A stretch of 64,000 nucleotides of DNA, from the NCBI GenBank assembly GCA_036556695.1, contig DATBIY010000077.1, positions 1 through 64,000 of the forward strand, in the 5' to 3' direction. Shown here piece by piece: positions 60,456 through 64,000 of the stretch. The first letter of the stretch is position 1. Every line of letters starts with the position of its first letter. This stretch comes from DASSCW01 sp036556695 (GTDB lineage: Bacteria; Chloroflexota; Limnocylindria; QHBO01). The notes under the pieces were generated by a model. It made no database searches. It saw only the letters and a list, made by a program, of their open reading frames with translations, and was not told the origin of the DNA. The position numbers were made by a program, and so were the translations under genes.

Positions 60456-61226
60456 TCAGTGGCGCCGAAACACCTCGACCATGGCGCTCAGCCGCAGCCG
60501 CAGCACCATGAGCAGGGCCTCGGCCACGATGCTGGTGGTCATCTTCGAGTGCCCCGCCACGCGCTCGCGAAAGATGATCGGGATCTGCGTGATCTTCGAG
60601 CCGCGGCGATGGGCCCACCATGTCATCTCGACCTGGAATCCGTACCCGCTGGCGTTCGCGTCACGCAGGCGAATGGCCTCCAGCAGCTCGCGCCGCCACG
60701 CCTTGAAGCCACCGGTCAGGTCGCGGTACGGCAGCAGCAGAACGGTGCGTGCGAACATCGTGCCGGCCCGGCTGATCAGCCTGCGCCGCAGTGGCCAGCC
60801 GACCGTGTCGCCGCCGCGGATGTAGCGCGTTCCGAGGACCAGGTCCGAATCGCGCATGAGCGGCGCCAGCAGGCGCGGCAGGTCCTTCGGGTCGTGGCTG
60901 AAGTCGGCGTCCATCTGAACGATGGCCTTCACCCCGGGCTGGCCGAGCGCCCAGCGGAAGCCGTGCCGGTACGCGGCGCCCAGCCCTTCCTTGGCAGCGC
61001 GGTGCAGGACCTGCACCCGCGGCTCCTGGGCGGCGATGGTGTCGGCCAGGATGCCGGTCCCGTCGGGTGAGCTGTCGTCAACGACCAGCAGCTCCGCCTC
61101 GGGCAGCGCCTCCAGGATGGCGGCGCTGATGCCCTCCAGGTTCTCGCGCTCGTTGTAGGTGGGCAGCACCACCCACACGCCGCGGCCCGCTGCCAGGCCG
61201 ACCCGGGCCGGTGGCTCCTCGGTCAT
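60456..61226 (-). CDS. Polyprenol-phosphate mannose synthase-like GT2
   Basis: A 256-residue GT-A enzyme of the Ppm1/DPM1 family, which makes polyprenyl-phosphate mannose at the inner face. Motifs: VVLPTYNERENLEGI, LLVVDDSSPDGT, QMDADFSHDP (DxD-type metal site), GTRYIRGG and the C-terminal FRERVAGHSKM. It has no C-terminal membrane domain. The ATG overlaps the dehydrogenase stop as ATGA. Its product would serve GT-C enzymes such as the PIG-V-like protein (2180) and the GT39-like protein (18149). Confidence 0.88.
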   Translation of the reverse strand: MTEEPPARVGLAAGRGVWVVLPTYNERENLEGISAAILEALPEAELLVVDDSSPDGTGILADTIAAQEPRVQVLHRAAKEGLGAAYRHGFRWALGQPGVKAIVQMDADFSHDPKDLPRLLAPLMRDSDLVLGTRYIRGGDTVGWPLRRRLISRAGTMFARTVLLLPYRDLTGGFKAWRRELLEAIRLRDANASGYGFQVEMTWWAHRRGSKITQIPIIFRERVAGHSKMTTSIVAEALLMVLRLRLSAMVEVFRRH

Positions 61227-62497
61227 CGCCCGACACCCAGGTAGCCCTTTCCGGCTGCCCGGATGACGGCCGGATCCAGCACGTTGCGCCCGTCGACCAC
61301 CAGCTCCAGGCCGGGCAGCCGCGCGAAGTCGAGATCGCGAAACTGCGGGTGATCGGCCTGCAGGATCAGCGCGCGGACCGGCGCCGGGTCGTTTGGCGTC
61401 CACGGCGCGAAGCCATGGGCCGCCAGCTCATCGGCCGAGAAAAGCGGATCGTAACCGTGCACCTGCGCTCCGGCAGCCTGCAGGGCATCGCGCAGCGCAA
61501 ACGCCGAGCTGAAGGCATCCTCGCGCACGCCGCCACGGTACGCGATGCCCAGCACCAGCACGGGCTGCTCGCGCAGGCTGCCGATCTGGTGCTCCATGGC
61601 GCTGACCGTCCAGGCTGCCATGCCGTCGTTGATCTGCCGCGCGGCGCGGGGCAGCTGCAGGTCGGGAGCATCGGCGAAGAGGAAGTGCGGGTAGACCGGG
61701 ATGCAATGCCCGCCGACGCCGACCCCCGGCAGGTGGACGTGGCTGTAGGGCTGCGAGTTGGCCGCGTCGATGACCTCCATCACGTCGATCCCGCGCTCGG
61801 CGGCATAGCGCGCGTACTCGTTGGCCAGCGCGATATTCACGTCACGGTAGGTCGTCTCGGCCAGCTTCGTCATCTCGGCTGCCTCGGCGCTCGACAGAAC
61901 GCGGATCTCGGTTCCCGGATCGAGCGCCTGCTCGTAGAAGGCGCGGGCTCGCGCGGTCGACTCTGGGCCGATGCCGCCCACCACCTTCGGATAGCGGCGC
62001 AGGTCGAGCAGCACGCGACCGACCAGCACCCGCTCCGGCGAGAAGGCCACGAACAGGTCGCGCTCTGCCGACAGGCCGCTGCCCTGCTCCAGGATGGGCG
62101 TCAGCCGGTCACGGGTGGTCCCCACCGGCACTGTGGTCTCGAACACGACCAGCACGCCTGCGCCGATACCGTGGCTGATGTCGCGCGTCGCGGCGTCGAT
62201 GGCGCGGAAGTCGATCCTGCGCGCCTCGTCGACCAGCACCGGCACGATGATGACCACCCCCTCCGCGTCTCGGACGCCGTCCGTGCCGTCGGTAGTGGCT
62301 CGCAGACGTCCGCTGGCGACCAGCTCCGGCACGAGCTCGTCCACCTCGCGCTCTCCGGGGTGCGGCGGGATGCCGGCGTTGACCGCCGCCACGATGCGCT
62401 CGTCGATGTCGCAGCCCACCACCTGATGGCCGCGCGAGGCGTACTGCACGGCCAGCGGCAGGCCGATCTGGCCCAGGCCGACGATGGCGACCCTCAT
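61223..62497 (-). CDS. UDP-N-acetylhexosamine 6-dehydrogenase
   Basis: A 424-residue NAD-dependent nucleotide-sugar dehydrogenase of the WecC/WbpA group: AIVGLGQIGLPLAVQYASRG (NAD), FETTVPVGTT, FSPERVLVG, EMTKLAETTYRDVNIALANE and the catalytic Cys in GVGVGGHCIPVYPHF. The GHCIP form marks the N-acetylated-sugar subgroup, unlike CLPKD in the paralogue at 30646. It would give a UDP-HexNAc uronic acid. It is ATGA-coupled on both sides to the Gfo/Idh gene and the GT2. WecC-type and WbpA-type roles cannot be separated here. Confidence 0.88.
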   Translation of the reverse strand: MRVAIVGLGQIGLPLAVQYASRGHQVVGCDIDERIVAAVNAGIPPHPGEREVDELVPELVASGRLRATTDGTDGVRDAEGVVIIVPVLVDEARRIDFRAIDAATRDISHGIGAGVLVVFETTVPVGTTRDRLTPILEQGSGLSAERDLFVAFSPERVLVGRVLLDLRRYPKVVGGIGPESTARARAFYEQALDPGTEIRVLSSAEAAEMTKLAETTYRDVNIALANEYARYAAERGIDVMEVIDAANSQPYSHVHLPGVGVGGHCIPVYPHFLFADAPDLQLPRAARQINDGMAAWTVSAMEHQIGSLREQPVLVLGIAYRGGVREDAFSSAFALRDALQAAGAQVHGYDPLFSADELAAHGFAPWTPNDPAPVRALILQADHPQFRDLDFARLPGLELVVDGRNVLDPAVIRAAGKGYLGVGR

Positions 62498-63495
62498 CCC
62501 AGCACCGCCCGCAGCGCGGCGCCGGACAGGGCGGTGCCGGTGTTGGCGGCCTCGACCATGGCGCGTGCCAGCTGCAGCGCCACCAGGGCCTCCCGCGGGT
62601 CGACTGGCGGCGGTCCGCCGCTGCGAACTGCCTCCGCGAAGGCCTCCAGCTCGACGACCAGCGGCTCGCGCCGCTCGACGTGCCGCGGCTCGGCCTCCCC
62701 GGCGGTGACCGAGCCTTCCGACGGGTTGGGGTAGAAGACCAGCTCCTGGCTGAGGTAGTCGGCCACGTACATGCCGCCCTCGCCCGTCACCGTCAGCCGC
62801 CGCTGCTTGGTGGGCGTCAGCCAGTTGATGTCCAGGTGACCCACCGCCCCGTTGGCGAACTTCAGCACCCCGACCAGCAGATCCTCGTGATCGGTGTGGA
62901 TTCGTTGCTCGGTCTCGGCGTAGACGCGCACCGGGTCGGCACCCAGCAGGAAGCGCATCACGTCCAGGTCGTGCGGTGCGAGGTCGACCACCACGCCGAC
63001 GTCGCGGATCCGCTCCGGGAAGGGCCCCAGCCGCTCGACGCTGACCTGGAAGATGCGGCCCAGCTCTCCTTCGCCGAGGCGACGCCGCAGCTCGAGGATC
63101 GCCGGGTTGAAGCGCTCGATGTGGCCAACGCTGAGCAGGCGATCGCAGCTCTGGGCCAGGCTGATCATCTCCTCGGCCTCGGCACGCTCGGCGGCGATCG
63201 GCTTCTCCACCAGCACGTGCGCGCCGCCGCGCAGCGCGGCCAGCGTCAGCCGGTGGTGAAGGGACGTCGGCGCGGCCACGCTGACCACGTCGGGCTTCTC
63301 CTCGGCGAGCAGGCGCCTCGCCTCCGCGTAGCCGCGCGCCCGCCTGCCGTTCTTCGCCGCTTCAACGGCATACTGGCGCGGATCGGCCACACCCACCAGC
63401 TCGACGCCAGGGAGCTCGTCCCAGACCCGCACGTGGTGCCGGCCCATGGTGCCCAGGCCGATGACCGCCGCGCGCAGCGGTTGGTCGTGCGTCAT
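62494..63495 (-). CDS. Gfo/Idh/MocA-family sugar oxidoreductase
   Basis: A 333-residue NAD(P)-binding oxidoreductase: AVIGLGTMGRHHVRVW (Rossmann), VSVAAPTSLHH, HVLVEKPIA (the EKP motif) and DLAPHDLDVMRFLLG in the C-terminal substrate domain. Between a UDP-HexNAc dehydrogenase and a 2-epimerase, the nearest known role is WbpB/WlbA, which oxidises C3 of UDP-GlcNAcA on the way to 2,3-diacetamido uronic acids. The aminotransferase and acetyltransferase of that route are not in the window. Confidence 0.85.
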   Translation of the reverse strand: MTHDQPLRAAVIGLGTMGRHHVRVWDELPGVELVGVADPRQYAVEAAKNGRRARGYAEARRLLAEEKPDVVSVAAPTSLHHRLTLAALRGGAHVLVEKPIAAERAEAEEMISLAQSCDRLLSVGHIERFNPAILELRRRLGEGELGRIFQVSVERLGPFPERIRDVGVVVDLAPHDLDVMRFLLGADPVRVYAETEQRIHTDHEDLLVGVLKFANGAVGHLDINWLTPTKQRRLTVTGEGGMYVADYLSQELVFYPNPSEGSVTAGEAEPRHVERREPLVVELEAFAEAVRSGGPPPVDPREALVALQLARAMVEAANTGTALSGAALRAVLG

Positions 63496-64000
63496 CCCTG
63501 CGCGACCTCCAACGCGGCCACGATCCGCTCGGCCGCATGGCCGTCGCCGTACAGCTCGGGACGAGGTCGCGTGCGATCCATGAACGTGGCATCCGCCAGC
63601 GCGGCGCGCAGCGCCTCAGGATCATCGCCCGCCACCCGGTTCCAGCCAGCCTCCACCGTCTCGACCCACTCGGTCTCGCCGCGCAGCGTGACGCACGGCG
63701 TCCCGGCCAGGTAGGCCTCCTTCTGCACGCCACCCGAGTCGGTGGCCACCACCACGGCGGCGCGTTCCAGCGCCAGCATGGCCAGGTAGCCCGCCGGCTC
63801 GAGCGTCACCACGTTGGGCGGCAGGGTCATGCGGTGCGAATGCAGCACGGCGGCCGTGCGCGGATGCACGGGCCACACCACCGGGCGGTCGTCGGGCAGC
63901 ATGGCAAGGCGCGCAGCCAGGCGTGCCGGATCATCCACGTTGTCGGGACGGTGCAGCGTCAGCAGCACGAAGCCGGGCCGCACGGCAGCCTCGTGCGGCA
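63492..64000 (-). CDS. wecB: UDP-GlcNAc 2-epimerase, 5' end off the window
   Basis: The C-terminal 169 residues of a WecB/WbpI-type epimerase (UDP-GlcNAc to UDP-ManNAc, or the diacetamido equivalent). The frame stays open to base 64000 through PHEAAVRPG before the first GTG (63983), so that GTG is not the start. Motifs: LLTLHRPDNVD, WPVHPRT, VVATDSGGVQKEAYLAGTPCVTLR and TEWVETVEAGWN. The stop overlaps the Gfo/Idh start as ATGA. About half of the usual 370 residues is missing beyond the edge. Confidence 0.88.
   Translation of the reverse strand, partial: PHEAAVRPGFVLLTLHRPDNVDDPARLAARLAMLPDDRPVVWPVHPRTAAVLHSHRMTLPPNVVTLEPAGYLAMLALERAAVVVATDSGGVQKEAYLAGTPCVTLRGETEWVETVEAGWNRVAGDDPEALRAALADATFMDRTRPRPELYGDGHAAERIVAALEVAQG

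Overview
The window is G+C-rich (about two thirds G+C by eye), almost fully coding, and reads as the chromosome of a monoderm bacterium. The best guess is Chloroflexota (Limnocylindria-like); a deep actinobacterial lineage is the main alternative. The reasons are: wall-glycopolymer genes (a TagO/WecA-type initiator, an LCP ligase, TagD and a TagF-like protein), a short class I-alpha glutamine synthetase, a DUF3048 lipoprotein, many GTG/TTG starts, and many genes whose -10 box (TANNNT) sits only 6-9 bases before the start codon, which implies leaderless mRNAs. No rRNA, CRISPR array, prophage, transposase or insertion sequence is visible. The two RNA genes are tRNA-Pro(CGG) and tRNA-Pro(TGG).

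Layout. 0-10 kb: a cut-off membrane protein, a berberine-bridge-type FAD oxidase, tRNA-Pro(CGG), a PIG-V-like mannosyltransferase, a FAD monooxygenase, a metallo-beta-lactamase-fold protein lacking its second metal site, a secreted beta-helix protein, serA and a secreted metallophosphatase. 10-21 kb: a polyprenyl-phosphate sugar-1-phosphate transferase; the operon sat-cysC-SLC13 permease, which takes up sulfate and makes PAPS; a divergent sulfatase; an NrnA-type pAp phosphatase; a GT-C glycosyltransferase; and a GtrA/HPr-kinase-like fusion. 21-35 kb: a bidirectional polysaccharide locus. Leftward is a translationally coupled operon of a Wzx flippase, a sulfotransferase, a TagF-like transferase, two sulfotransferases, a Wzy/ligase and a GT4. 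Rightward are a fourth sulfotransferase, a GDP-mannose-dehydrogenase-like enzyme, an OafA-type acyltransferase and a GT4.

35-44 kb: gpsA, tagD and a second acyltransferase (the CDP-glycerol supply), pyrophosphatase, a second flippase and three glycosyltransferases. 44-54.7 kb: a gamma-synthase-resB-pucR operon, a perfect palindrome, glnA, a DUF3048 protein, a diguanylate cyclase, an LCP protein, a TagO/WecA enzyme and tRNA-Pro(TGG). 55-64 kb: a secreted propeller-like protein with a possible carbohydrate-binding domain; the operon foldase-mazG-GT4; and a coupled operon of wecB (cut by the right edge), a Gfo/Idh oxidoreductase, a UDP-sugar dehydrogenase and a polyprenol-phosphate mannose synthase-like GT2.

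Main interpretation. The window appears to encode a nearly complete sulfation cycle tied to a surface polysaccharide: sulfate uptake, PAPS synthesis, four sulfotransferases embedded in a Wzx/Wzy-type cluster with glycerol-phosphate decoration genes, removal of the by-products pAp (NrnA) and PPi (Ppa), and a sulfatase. No PAPS reductase or sulfite reductase is present here, so sulfation rather than cysteine synthesis may be the main use of the PAPS. This is inferred from gene content; the acceptor glycan and the chemistry are not shown by the sequence.
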